DNA of 64,000 nucleotides from Rikenellaceae bacterium (GTDB lineage Bacteria > Bacteroidota > Bacteroidia > Bacteroidales > Rikenellaceae), in NCBI GenBank assembly GCA_020860245.1, contig JAJBUQ010000008.1, positions 1 through 64,000 of the forward strand. Direction: 5' to 3'. The translations under genes were made by a program, and so were the position numbers. The number at the start of each line of letters is the position of its first letter. Within the stretch, counting starts at the first letter, position 1. The notes beneath the pieces are model-generated. The model worked only from the letters and a program-made list of their open reading frames with translations, made no database searches and was not told the DNA's origin. Below are positions 8,823-16,973 of the stretch, one piece after another.

Positions 8823-9820
8823 AAGATAAGAAGATATTGGTAACGGGTTCTACCGGGATGCTCGGTAGGGAGCTTATAAGGCAGCTTACAGCAGAGGGTA
8901 TCAAACCTGTTCTTATAGTACGCAACAGAAGCTCTCTGGATAAGCTTTATAAATATCTGGGACAGTATCCTGAATTCACAGTATTCGAAACCGAACTTAT
9001 AAATCCTATCGAACTTACCAAAGCATTACGCGGAATAGACCTTGTTTTTCACTGCGCGGCAGAAGTATCTATGAACGACGGTACCGACAATCTCGTGGTA
9101 CTGAACACGGATATTACCAGTCATGTTGTTAATGCCTGTATCGATGCAGGGGTCGGTAAGCTGGTCCATGTAAGCTCCGTCGCGGCAATCGGGTCGGTAA
9201 AGGGAAGGATCACAGACGAGAAACTCTATCCGGAGAGTCTCGCGGGATGGACACCGTATGCGGTAAGTAAGTTCTATTCCGAGAACGAAGTATGGCGCGG
9301 ACACAGAATGGGCCTTGATACCGTAATAGTGAATCCTTCGGTAATATTTGGAACGGGAAGCTGGAAGGAATACGGAACCCCGCTGCTGTTTCACGTATTG
9401 ACCAAAGGAATATCCATCTATCCTACCGGAGGGACCGGTTTTGTGGATTGCAGGGACGTGGCCTCGGCAATGATACTACTCGCTGAAACACCTCAAGCGG
9501 TAGGAAGAAGATTTATCCTCAATTCCGAAAATATCTTATATAAAGATCTTATAACACTTATAGCGGAAGTTATGGGGAATAAACCTCCGCGGTACAAAGT
9601 CGGAGATAAAATCTTAAATCTGCTCAGCAGCCTATCCGGCGTCATGTTTAAAGCCCTGGGCAGGGAGAATATTCTCTCCAAGAATATCGCGGAACTTGCA
9701 ACTTCGAGAACTCTTTACGACAGCAGCGCGGTTACGGAACTTACAGGTTTTCAGTTCCGTCCGGTTCGGGAGACCATAGAATACATGGCTAAAGAATACA
9801 TAAAAGATAATCACCGATGA
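8801..9820 (+). CDS. NAD(P)-dependent epimerase/reductase (extended SDR)
   Basis: Extended short-chain dehydrogenase/reductase of 339 residues, similar to dihydroflavonol-4-reductase-like and nucleoside-sugar epimerase families. The Rossmann motif is GSTGMLG near residue 16, the catalytic pair is Tyr and Lys in YAVSK near 152, and HVSSVAAIGS holds the upstream Ser. Members in bacteria act on polyprenyl or sugar intermediates; the exact substrate cannot be told. The start overlaps the YhbP-like gene by 22 bp and the stop overlaps the ispD start (ATGA), so the four genes form one operon. Confidence 0.85.
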   Translation: MEQRRGLKDKKILVTGSTGMLGRELIRQLTAEGIKPVLIVRNRSSLDKLYKYLGQYPEFTVFETELINPIELTKALRGIDLVFHCAAEVSMNDGTDNLVVLNTDITSHVVNACIDAGVGKLVHVSSVAAIGSVKGRITDEKLYPESLAGWTPYAVSKFYSENEVWRGHRMGLDTVIVNPSVIFGTGSWKEYGTPLLFHVLTKGISIYPTGGTGFVDCRDVASAMILLAETPQAVGRRFILNSENILYKDLITLIAEVMGNKPPRYKVGDKILNLLSSLSGVMFKALGRENILSKNIAELATSRTLYDSSAVTELTGFQFRPVRETIEYMAKEYIKDNHR

Positions 9821-10521
9821 GTACCGCGGTAATAATAGTCGCAGGCGGAAGCGGTCTTAGAATGGGCGGTCCGATCCCCAAACAGTTCGCACTTTTATGC
9901 GGAAGACCGGTTCTCATGCACACTATCGAAAAATTCTATAATACCATAGAAGATGCGAATATTATCGTCGTTCTTCCGAAGCAGGAAGAAGACCGTTGGA
10001 GCAATTTATGCTCTCAGTACGGATTTAACATCCCTCACATTATAGTATTCGGAGGGAAGAACAGATTCGATTCGGTCAGAAATGGCTTGGTACAGGCTTA
10101 CGGCTGCGATATCGTCGCTATCCATGACGGCGTTCGCCCTCTTGTTTCATCCAAAGTAATTCTGGATGCTTTAGAGACGGCAAAGAAACACGGAAGCGCG
10201 GTTCCGGCAATTCCGGTTACTGACACTCTGCGCAAATACTCCGTAAACGAGAGCATGGGAATAGATCGCAGCGGACTGTTCGCAGTTCAGACACCGCAGT
10301 GTTTTAAAGGTGAAATTATAATGGATTCCTACGATACTGAATTCTCTCCGCTGTTTACGGACGACGCGAGCGTGGCGGAAGCCAAAGGATATTCTATAAC
10401 TTTAACCGAAGGAGATCCGCTCAATATTAAACTGACGACACCGTCGGATATGTTGATAGCGGAAGCCGTGTTATCTGCAACCCGGATCGATCCTGGCAGT
10501 GTCGATTCCCACCCTCTTTAA
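9817..10521 (+). CDS. ispD: 2-C-methyl-D-erythritol 4-phosphate cytidylyltransferase
   Basis: Third step of the non-mevalonate isoprenoid pathway, transferring CMP from CTP to MEP. The 234 residues match the family length. The CTP-binding loop AGGSGLRMGGPIPKQF (about 8-23) and HDGVRPLV near 105 are typical. The product feeds polyprenyl synthesis, including the synthase at 61.4 kb. The ATG overlaps the upstream stop by 4 bp. Its last 51 bp overlap, in antisense, the 3' end of comEB. Confidence 0.95.
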   Translation: MSTAVIIVAGGSGLRMGGPIPKQFALLCGRPVLMHTIEKFYNTIEDANIIVVLPKQEEDRWSNLCSQYGFNIPHIIVFGGKNRFDSVRNGLVQAYGCDIVAIHDGVRPLVSSKVILDALETAKKHGSAVPAIPVTDTLRKYSVNESMGIDRSGLFAVQTPQCFKGEIIMDSYDTEFSPLFTDDASVAEAKGYSITLTEGDPLNIKLTTPSDMLIAEAVLSATRIDPGSVDSHPL

Positions 10522-10908
10522 CAGTTCGATTCCTTCGAGCGTATGATATTCGTCGCAGTAAACGACGCGTTTAATTCCGGATTGGATAATTAATTTGGAG
10601 CACTCCATACATGGTGACGAAGTAATATACAGGGTAGCTCCCTCGCTGCTATTCCCTGATTTAGCAACTTTGGTTATGGCATTGGCTTCGGCATGAAGGA
10701 CGTATGATTTTGTCTTGCCTTCCGCGTCCTCGCAGATATTTTCAAATCCGGAAGGGGTTCCGTTATATCCGTCTGATATTATCATCTTATCCTTCACGAT
10801 CAACGCGCCGACCTTTCTTCTCACGCAGTAAGAATTCTCTGCCCAAATCTTCGCCATGCGCAGATAACGGATATCGAGCTGTCTCTGCTTCTCCTCATTA
10901 TACCCCAT
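10471..10908 (-). CDS. dCMP deaminase family protein (ComEB-like)
   Basis: Zinc cytidine/deoxycytidylate deaminase of 145 residues, converting dCMP to dUMP for dTMP synthesis. The zinc site is visible as HAEANAI (His72, Glu74) and PCMECS (Cys100, Cys103); GYNGTPSGF near 48-56 is typical of dCMP deaminases. It starts 2 bp after the manA stop, so manA-comEB is an operon. Its 3' end overlaps the convergent ispD by 51 bp, with both reading frames closed by their own stops. Confidence 0.93.
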   Translation of the reverse strand: MGYNEEKQRQLDIRYLRMAKIWAENSYCVRRKVGALIVKDKMIISDGYNGTPSGFENICEDAEGKTKSYVLHAEANAITKVAKSGNSSEGATLYITSSPCMECSKLIIQSGIKRVVYCDEYHTLEGIELLKRVGIDTARIDPGCR

Positions 10909-10910
10909 AT

Positions 10911-11885
10911 TTATTCCTCCTTTATATAGACTTCAAGAAATTTGCCTCTTCCCTTGATCGACGCGGAACTGAATACAGCAGGAAGAAGCACGGTCTCCGC
11001 ATCCATCATATATTCCATGCCCCCTTCGGTATCTATAAATAACTCCCCTTCGAGGCACTGATAAATAACAAACGAGTCCAGATCCGCATAATCCCTCTCC
11101 ATCTCCCCGTCAATCTCGATAAGATTGACAGTAAAGAATTCGGTCGCAACGACCTCCACGGATTTATTCTTCTCAGAAGATTTTTTAATATACAACTCCT
11201 CGCGTGAATCGAAATTTATTGCATCCACTGCAAGCTCGGTGTGAAGATCGCGTTTTTTCCCCTTCTTATCCGTGCGGTCCCAGTCATAGACCCTGTAAGT
11301 TATATCGGAGGTCTGCTGAATTTCGGTCAAAAGTATTCCGCTTCCTATCGCATGTATCGTACCGGCAGGCAGATAGAACATATCGCCCTTGGCGACTTTA
11401 TATTTTTTCAAAACGGACTGTATGGTTTTGTCGTCGTGATGACGCAAATACTCTTCCCTGCTGAGGTTCTTATTGAATCCGAGATATATAAACGAATCTT
11501 CATCCGCCTCCATCACGTACCACATCTCCGTTTTGCCGTACGCTCCGTGCCTCTCCGAAGCGAGTTCGTCGTCAGGGTGAACCTGAACCGAGAGTATATC
11601 GCTTGCGTCGAGTAATTTAACCAATACCGGAAATTCCAATCCGAATCTGTCGAATACCTTCTCTCCGACCAGATCGCCCATGTATATCTCGATAAGTTCC
11701 TGAATATTGTTTCCGGCAAGGTCGCCGTTAGTAACGACCGACAGATCGCCGTCGATACCGGACAGCTTCCAGCTCTCGCCAACGGGAATATCTTCCGGAC
11801 AGAAGCGGTAATAATCGTTTCTAAGTTTCTTACCTCCCCAAATACGTTCCTTGTAAATGGGTTCGAATTTCAGCGGATATAGCAT
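10911..11885 (-). CDS. manA: Mannose-6-phosphate isomerase, class I
   Basis: Interconverts mannose 6-phosphate and fructose 6-phosphate; a cupin zinc enzyme of 324 residues, the short bacterial form. Motifs: the N-terminal signature IWGGKKL near 16-22, the metal-binding stretch SVQVHPDDELA near 93-103, TEMWYVM, and LPAGTIHAIG with another metal His near 175. Upstream lies a divergent promoter pair shared with galE. manA and the following dCMP deaminase gene are nearly contiguous. Confidence 0.93.
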   Translation of the reverse strand: MLYPLKFEPIYKERIWGGKKLRNDYYRFCPEDIPVGESWKLSGIDGDLSVVTNGDLAGNNIQELIEIYMGDLVGEKVFDRFGLEFPVLVKLLDASDILSVQVHPDDELASERHGAYGKTEMWYVMEADEDSFIYLGFNKNLSREEYLRHHDDKTIQSVLKKYKVAKGDMFYLPAGTIHAIGSGILLTEIQQTSDITYRVYDWDRTDKKGKKRDLHTELAVDAINFDSREELYIKKSSEKNKSVEVVATEFFTVNLIEIDGEMERDYADLDSFVIYQCLEGELFIDTEGGMEYMMDAETVLLPAVFSSASIKGRGKFLEVYIKEE

Positions 11886-11916
11886 CTTCGGTCAGTTAGT
11901 TCGCATAAATGAAACA

Positions 11917-11924
11917 CAAATTTA
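11917..11924 (-). promoter_or_regulatory. -7 promoter box for manA-comEB
   Basis: TAAATTTG on the minus strand, an exact TAnnTTTG match 31 bp upstream of the manA ATG, divergent from the galE box 23 bp away. Confidence 0.55.
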
Positions 11925-11947
11925 AAATAAATATTGTGAATTTTTCA

Positions 11948-11955
11948 TACCTTTG
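11948..11955 (+). promoter_or_regulatory. -7 promoter box for galE
   Basis: TACCTTTG, exact consensus match. The surrounding TTCATACCTTTGT is repeated at the lon promoter (40893-40905). The galE ATG is 61 bp downstream. Confidence 0.6.
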
Positions 11956-12016
11956 TTAATATTGTGACGGGCCTGGACTCAAGTCAGGGATCGTCTTAAA
12001 TTTAAAACTGTAAAAT

Positions 12017-13042
12017 ATGAAAGAATGCGTTCTTGTCACCGGCGGTGCCGGTTTTATCGGAAGCCACACTGCCGTCGAACTCGTAAATGCAGGGTATGAC
12101 GTAGTTATCGTCGATGATCTCTCCAATTCCGACATGAATGCCGTAGAGGGAATACGCAGAATAACCGGAGCGGACGTACCGATGGAGGTAGTGGATTGCT
12201 GCGATTACCATGCAATGTCGGAAGTGTTCAAAAAATATAATTTCAACTCGATAATTCACTTCGCGGCATCCAAGGCAGTAGGGGAATCGGTTGTCAAACC
12301 GCTGCTGTATTACAGGAACAATATAACGTCGTTACTGAATGTACTCGAACTCATGAGGGATAACGGAGTGGATAATCTCGTCTTCTCCTCCTCCTGCACC
12401 GTTTACGGAGAGCCTGACGTTCTTCCGGTTACCGAACAGACGCCGCGCAAACCTGCTAACTCCCCGTACGGCAACACCAAACAAATCTGCGAGGATATCC
12501 TACGCGATACTATCGCCGCACATCCTCAGATCAAAGGCATCGCCTTAAGATACTTCAACCCTATCGGCGCGCACCCTTCCGCTTTAATCGGCGAACTTCC
12601 CAAGGGAGTACCGGGAAATCTGGTTCCGTTCATTACGCAGACTGCGGCAGGTTTGAGAGAAGAACTCAGTGTATTCGGCGACGACTACAATACACCGGAC
12701 GGATCGGCGGTAAGAGATTACATCGACGTCACAGACCTCGCTAAGGCGCACGTCGCAGCAATGGCACGCATGACCGAAGGGAGAAGCAAATCGGGCTATG
12801 AGATATTCAACGTAGGTACGGGGAACGGATTGTCGGTCCTGGAACTCGTAAATAAATTTCAGGAGGTGAACAACCTTAAAATTAAATACAAGATTGTCGG
12901 AAGGCGTGCGGGAGACATCGAAAAGATATGGGCGGATACTTCTTATGCAAACAAGGAACTCGGCTGGACGGCAAAGGTACCTATCGAAGAGACGCTCAGA
13001 TCGGCATGGGCGTGGGAGAAAAATATCAGGAATATTGAGTAA
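12017..13042 (+). CDS. galE: UDP-glucose 4-epimerase
   Basis: Interconverts UDP-glucose and UDP-galactose, needed for galactose use and for glycan precursors. The 341 residues are family length. The NAD-binding motif GGAGFIGSH starts at residue 9, SSSCTVYG holds the catalytic Ser, and SPYGNTK the catalytic Tyr and Lys. The stretch ALRYFNPIGAHPSALIGE is diagnostic for GalE. It is a single-gene unit with its own promoter and a terminator 7 bp after its stop. Confidence 0.95.
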   Translation: MKECVLVTGGAGFIGSHTAVELVNAGYDVVIVDDLSNSDMNAVEGIRRITGADVPMEVVDCCDYHAMSEVFKKYNFNSIIHFAASKAVGESVVKPLLYYRNNITSLLNVLELMRDNGVDNLVFSSSCTVYGEPDVLPVTEQTPRKPANSPYGNTKQICEDILRDTIAAHPQIKGIALRYFNPIGAHPSALIGELPKGVPGNLVPFITQTAAGLREELSVFGDDYNTPDGSAVRDYIDVTDLAKAHVAAMARMTEGRSKSGYEIFNVGTGNGLSVLELVNKFQEVNNLKIKYKIVGRRAGDIEKIWADTSYANKELGWTAKVPIEETLRSAWAWEKNIRNIE

Positions 13043-13049
13043 AATAAAT

Positions 13050-13078
13050 AAGGCTGTCCGTATGGGACAGCCTTATAT
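13050..13078. terminator. Bidirectional hairpin terminator between galE and SGNH gene
   Basis: Ten-bp stem (AAGGCTGTCC / GGACAGCCTT, loop GTATG) with A/T-rich flanks on both sides, between convergent galE and the SGNH esterase gene. The original end of the esterase frame (13081) lies directly next to it. Confidence 0.8.
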
Positions 13079-13080
13079 TT

Positions 13081-13839
13081 TCATAATATTCCGACCCTAT
13101 CCATCCAAAGATCTGCCATCAGCTTATGTCCTGCGGCCGTCGGATGCACTCCGTCCCACAGTCAGTATTCCGCAGGGGCTCGTTCGAATGCCTTCTCGAA
13201 CATGTCGAAGTAGGGTATAAATACACCGCCATACTCACCGGCAAGCATTTCTACGATTTGTCCGAGTTTTCGTGTTATCGCTTCCCGCGCGCTCCACAAT
13301 GCAGTCATGGTTCCCACCTCTGCGACGAACGGTGCTCCGAATACAAACTTAACATCGGGATTCTTCGCGCGCGCTTGGTCGAGCAATAAACGGTAAGTAT
13401 CTTCCCAATCACGATAATCGAAATTGTCCGCAGAACTACCGTCTTGTTGAAGATATTGGTAAACATCGTTTATCCCTATGAGTATCGAAATAAGATCCGG
13501 ATCGATGTCCAACGCATCGGTCTTCCATCTGGCGGCGAGATCGTAGATTTTATCTCCGCTGTTTCCTCTGTTGTAAAAATCATATTTCTTCTCCGGATAT
13601 TCTGCGGTATAAACTGCGGCACAAATAAACATATATCCATGTCCGAAGATATGATTCGGATCGGTTCCCCGTTCCGCGCTGTTATTTTTACCCCAATTCC
13701 CGTCTGTAATAGAATCTCCCTGAAACAATATTCGGTCTCCGTCCATAATAAATAATCCATATCCGTCGTCTTGTTTGCATGAAGACGTGAGGAGGAGGGA
13801 TAATATTCCCAGAACAAAAAATTTTAACAGATATTTCAT
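13081..13839 (-). pseudogene. SGNH/GDSL esterase, interrupted by an in-frame TGA
   Basis: Secreted lipoprotein esterase of the SGNH family. The N terminus is a lipoprotein signal (hydrophobic 5-18, lipobox LTSSC). Block I GDSITDG holds the nucleophile Ser near residue 42, block II RGNSG near 90, block III GINDVY near 120. The frame stops with TGA at 13162-13164 after 225 residues (ending RAPAEY), yet continues in the same frame as LWDGVHPTAAGHKLMADLW to 13081, which is block V with the catalytic Asp and His. Relatives have Trp at the stop position, so TGG to TGA explains it. The truncated product lacks the catalytic His. It lies 65 bp after uxaC on the same strand, suggesting a pectin or xylan acetylesterase role. 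Confidence 0.85.
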
Positions 13840-13904
13840 TTTCTCTTATATTAAAAATCGGAGACCATTCACATGATCCCCGATCATTATTCAATAACCG
13901 ATTA

Positions 13905-15308
13905 TTAGAATTTAAAGAAATTCTTTGCGTTATTGTAGGATATATCCTCTACCATCTGTCCGATAAACGCCATCTCGCTGCGCGGAAGTTTACCCTTCTT
14001 AATATCTTCACCGATGAGGTTACAAAGAATACGGCGGAAATATTCGTGGCGCGGATAAGACAGGAAGCTGCGCGAATCGGTAAGCATACCCACGAATCTG
14101 CTGAGAAGACCGAGAACAGACAAAGAGTTCATCTGGTTCACCATTCCGACCTCCTGATCGAGGAACCACCATCCCGAACCGAACTGCATTTTACCTGCGA
14201 CCGTACCGTCGTTGAATGTGTATGCCATCGTAGTAAGGACCTCGTTGTCGCCCGGATTCAGGTTATAAAGGATTGTTTTAGTAAGAGTGTTGTTGTAGGC
14301 CAGTTTATTGAGCAGCTTATGCCCTGCTGCAGCCATTTTAACATCATGAATAGCATCATAGCCTGTGTCCGGTCCTAACTTTTCGAACATCTTAGTGTTG
14401 CAGTTGCGGATAGCTCCTACGTGGAACTGCTGAGTCCAGTCCTTCTCGAAGTCCATCACTGCAAATTCGAACAGCATAGCTGAACGGAATTTCATCAATT
14501 CTTCCTGTGTCGCCTCCTTACCGCTTCGTACCTTATCGAATATAGCTTCGATCTCAGCCTGAGTGTAGTCTTCAGCATAGAATGTCTCCAAACCATGGTC
14601 GGATAGTTTACATCCGAGCGACTCGAAGAAGTCCTGACGAACCCTCAGCGCCTTCATAAGATCGCTGAATGATGTTATGCTTACGTTAGCAGCCTTCTCG
14701 AGACCTGCAAGGTACTCGTTGTATGCTTTAGCATTTTCGATTGCCATAGCCTTATCAGGCCTCCACGTAGGAAGAACTTGGACCCCGAACGGATTGTCTT
14801 TAATCTGCTGGTGGTACTCGAGAGTATCCGCGGGATCGTCCGTAGTACAAACAACCTCGACTTTACATTTTTTCATAATGTTCTGTGCGCGGAACTCTTC
14901 GGTCTGGAGCTTAGCGGTACACTCGTCGTATATCTCTCTTGCTGTTTCCGGCTTGAGAATTTTGTCGATACCGAATATCTTCCGAAGTTCGAGATGAACC
15001 CAGTGGTACAATGGATTTCTCATTGTATACGGAACGGTCTCAGCCCACTTCTCGAATTTTTCGTAATCCGGTTTGTTTCCGGTGATATATCCCTCGTCGA
15101 TACCGTTACCGCGCATCGCACGCCATTTATAGTGGTCGCCTCCGAGCCATATTTCAGTAAGATCTCTGAATTGATAGTTATCCGCTATCATCTTCGGGAT
15201 AAGGTGGCAGTGGTAATCGATTATCGGCATCTTTGCCGCGTGCTGATGATAGAGAACCTGTGCTTCCTCGCTGTCGAGCATGAAGTTCTCGTCCATAAAT
15301 TGTTTCAT
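13905..15308 (-). CDS. uxaC: Glucuronate/galacturonate isomerase
   Basis: Isomerises D-glucuronate to D-fructuronate and D-galacturonate to D-tagaturonate, the first step of hexuronate catabolism. The 467 residues equal the family length. The N-terminal metal site IIDYHCHL near residue 30 is clear, as are TTDDPADTL near 180 and the C-terminal LVGMLTDSRSFLSYPRHEYF block. It is divergent from uxaB-uxaA, which carry out the next steps, and the SGNH esterase gene follows on the same strand. A TAnnTTTG box and a TGCGC-N5-GCGCA repeat sit upstream. Confidence 0.96.
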   Translation of the reverse strand: MKQFMDENFMLDSEEAQVLYHQHAAKMPIIDYHCHLIPKMIADNYQFRDLTEIWLGGDHYKWRAMRGNGIDEGYITGNKPDYEKFEKWAETVPYTMRNPLYHWVHLELRKIFGIDKILKPETAREIYDECTAKLQTEEFRAQNIMKKCKVEVVCTTDDPADTLEYHQQIKDNPFGVQVLPTWRPDKAMAIENAKAYNEYLAGLEKAANVSITSFSDLMKALRVRQDFFESLGCKLSDHGLETFYAEDYTQAEIEAIFDKVRSGKEATQEELMKFRSAMLFEFAVMDFEKDWTQQFHVGAIRNCNTKMFEKLGPDTGYDAIHDVKMAAAGHKLLNKLAYNNTLTKTILYNLNPGDNEVLTTMAYTFNDGTVAGKMQFGSGWWFLDQEVGMVNQMNSLSVLGLLSRFVGMLTDSRSFLSYPRHEYFRRILCNLIGEDIKKGKLPRSEMAFIGQMVEDISYNNAKNFFKF

Positions 15309-15349
15309 CGTTGATAAATTTTATGATGATTTAAATAAAATCAAAACAG

Positions 15350-15364
15350 TGCGCATAACGCGCA
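15350..15364. promoter_or_regulatory. Inverted repeat at the uxaC transcription start
   Basis: TGCGC-ATAAC-GCGCA, a perfect 5-bp inverted repeat, lies immediately downstream of the uxaC -7 box and near the predicted start point. This is the expected position of a repressor operator, perhaps for a uronate-responsive regulator. The role is inferred. Confidence 0.35.
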
Positions 15365-15368
15365 GATA

Positions 15369-15376
15369 CAAATCTA
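15369..15376 (-). promoter_or_regulatory. -7 promoter box for uxaC
   Basis: TAGATTTG on the minus strand, an exact TAnnTTTG match, 60 bp upstream of the uxaC ATG. Confidence 0.55.
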
Positions 15377-15446
15377 ATCAAAAAAAACCATAAAAAATAT
15401 TTTTAATCCGGTCTTTAATCTTTTTTAAATATTTACCGTATCCGGC

Positions 15447-15477
15447 TTGATATTATCGCTATTTTTTCCAAACTTTG
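15447..15477 (+). promoter_or_regulatory. -33/-7 promoter for uxaBA
   Basis: TTG at 15447-15449 is followed after 20 bases by AAACTTTG (one mismatch to TAnnTTTG), matching the Bacteroidota -33/-7 spacing. The uxaB ATG is 49 bp downstream. Confidence 0.5.
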
Positions 15478-15526
15478 TATGTTTAATGCACTTCAGACAC
15501 AGAAAACCGAATAAAAACAGATAAAA

Positions 15527-16963
15527 ATGAAAGAACTGAACAGAAAAACAGCACCTAACAAAATCTATCCGGAGAAGGTAATACAGTTTGGCGAAGGAAA
15601 CTTCCTGCGCGCATTCGTGGACTGGATCATCTACAATATGAACGAGAAGGCGGATTTTAACGGAAGCGTAGTGGTAATACAGCCTATCGAGAACGGTATG
15701 GTGGACATGCTTAACGCACAGGACGGTTTATACCACCTTAACCTTCAGGGTCTCGATAACGGCAGGGAAGTGGACAGCATTCAATTAATCGACGTTATAA
15801 GCAGAGGGCTTAATCCCTATACTCAGTTCGACGAATATCTTAAACTCGCGGAGAATCCCGATATACGCTTCGTTATCTCGAACACAACGGAGGCCGGAAT
15901 CGCATTCGATCCGTCATGCAAATTGGACGACAAGCCTGCGAAGTCCTATCCGGGCAAATTAACCCAGTTACTTTATCATAGGTTCAAGACATTTAACGGA
16001 GCGCAGGACAAAGGCTTCATTATCCTTCCCTGTGAACTAATATTCCATAACGGAACGGAACTGAAAAAATGTATCGAACAGTATATCGAACTATGGAATC
16101 TCGACGAAGATTTCAAAAATTGGTTCGAATCGGCTTGCGGGGTTTACAGTACGCTTGTGGACCGTATTGTTCCGGGGTATCCTAAAGACACCATCGAAGA
16201 GATACACGCGAGGATCGGTTATAACGATAAACTCGTAGTCAAAGGGGAGATATTCCATTTATGGGTTATCGAGGCTCCGGAATCGGTTGCCAAAGAGTTC
16301 CCTGCGGACAAAGCGGGCCTCAACGTTCTCTTCGTTCCGAGCGAGAAGCCTTACCACGACAGGAAGGTAACACTTCTCAACGGACCACACACGGTTCTAT
16401 CTCCTGTTGGCTATCTCTCCGGACTGAATACCGTTAAAGAGATAGTAGAAGACGACGTTACCGGTAAATTCGTGAACAAAGTGATGTTCGACGAACTTCT
16501 CCAGACCCTCGACCTTCCAAAGGAAGAACTGGAAAAATTCGCTAACGACGTTCTCGACCGTTTCCGCAATCCGTTCGTGAAGCACTTCGTTACAAGCATC
16601 ATGCTCAACTCGTTCCCTAAATATAAAACACGCGACCTTCCGGGACTTAAGATTTACCTTGAACGTAAGGGAGAACTCCCTTCAGGGCTCGTACTCGGAC
16701 TCGCAGGTATAGTAACCTACTACAAGGGCGGCAAGAGAGGCGAGGATACTATCGTTCCGAACGACGACGCAGCTATAATCGACCTACTTAATAAACTCTG
16801 GGCTACGGGCAACACGGCTGAAATCGCGAAGGGTGTTCTCGGAGCGGAATTTATTTGGGGTGAAGACCTTAACAACGTAGCAGGTCTTACACAAAAACTC
16901 ACCGGATACCTCGACTCTATCCAGGATAAAGGGATGCTTGAGACAGTGAATTCAATTTTGTAA
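15527..16963 (+). CDS. uxaB: Tagaturonate reductase
   Basis: NADH-dependent reduction of D-tagaturonate to D-altronate, second step of galacturonate breakdown. The 478-residue protein belongs to the mannitol dehydrogenase family: N-terminal nucleotide-binding FGEGNFLRAFVDW near residues 22-34, and the C-terminal catalytic region with KVTLLNGPHT (catalytic Lys near 283) and RNPFVKHFVTSIMLNSFPK. UxaB and the mannonate-producing UxuB are related, but the lengths and the adjacent altronate dehydratase favour UxaB. The uxaA start follows by 10 bp. Confidence 0.93.
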   Translation: MKELNRKTAPNKIYPEKVIQFGEGNFLRAFVDWIIYNMNEKADFNGSVVVIQPIENGMVDMLNAQDGLYHLNLQGLDNGREVDSIQLIDVISRGLNPYTQFDEYLKLAENPDIRFVISNTTEAGIAFDPSCKLDDKPAKSYPGKLTQLLYHRFKTFNGAQDKGFIILPCELIFHNGTELKKCIEQYIELWNLDEDFKNWFESACGVYSTLVDRIVPGYPKDTIEEIHARIGYNDKLVVKGEIFHLWVIEAPESVAKEFPADKAGLNVLFVPSEKPYHDRKVTLLNGPHTVLSPVGYLSGLNTVKEIVEDDVTGKFVNKVMFDELLQTLDLPKEELEKFANDVLDRFRNPFVKHFVTSIMLNSFPKYKTRDLPGLKIYLERKGELPSGLVLGLAGIVTYYKGGKRGEDTIVPNDDAAIIDLLNKLWATGNTAEIAKGVLGAEFIWGEDLNNVAGLTQKLTGYLDSIQDKGMLETVNSIL

Positions 16964-16973
16964 TTTACGACGA

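Noticed and set aside
13162-13164. TGA read as selenocysteine or as tryptophan by recoding in the SGNH gene
   Set aside because: No stem-loop typical of bacterial selenocysteine insertion was evident after the TGA, the family has Trp not Cys/Sec there, and other genes in the window use TGA as a normal stop.
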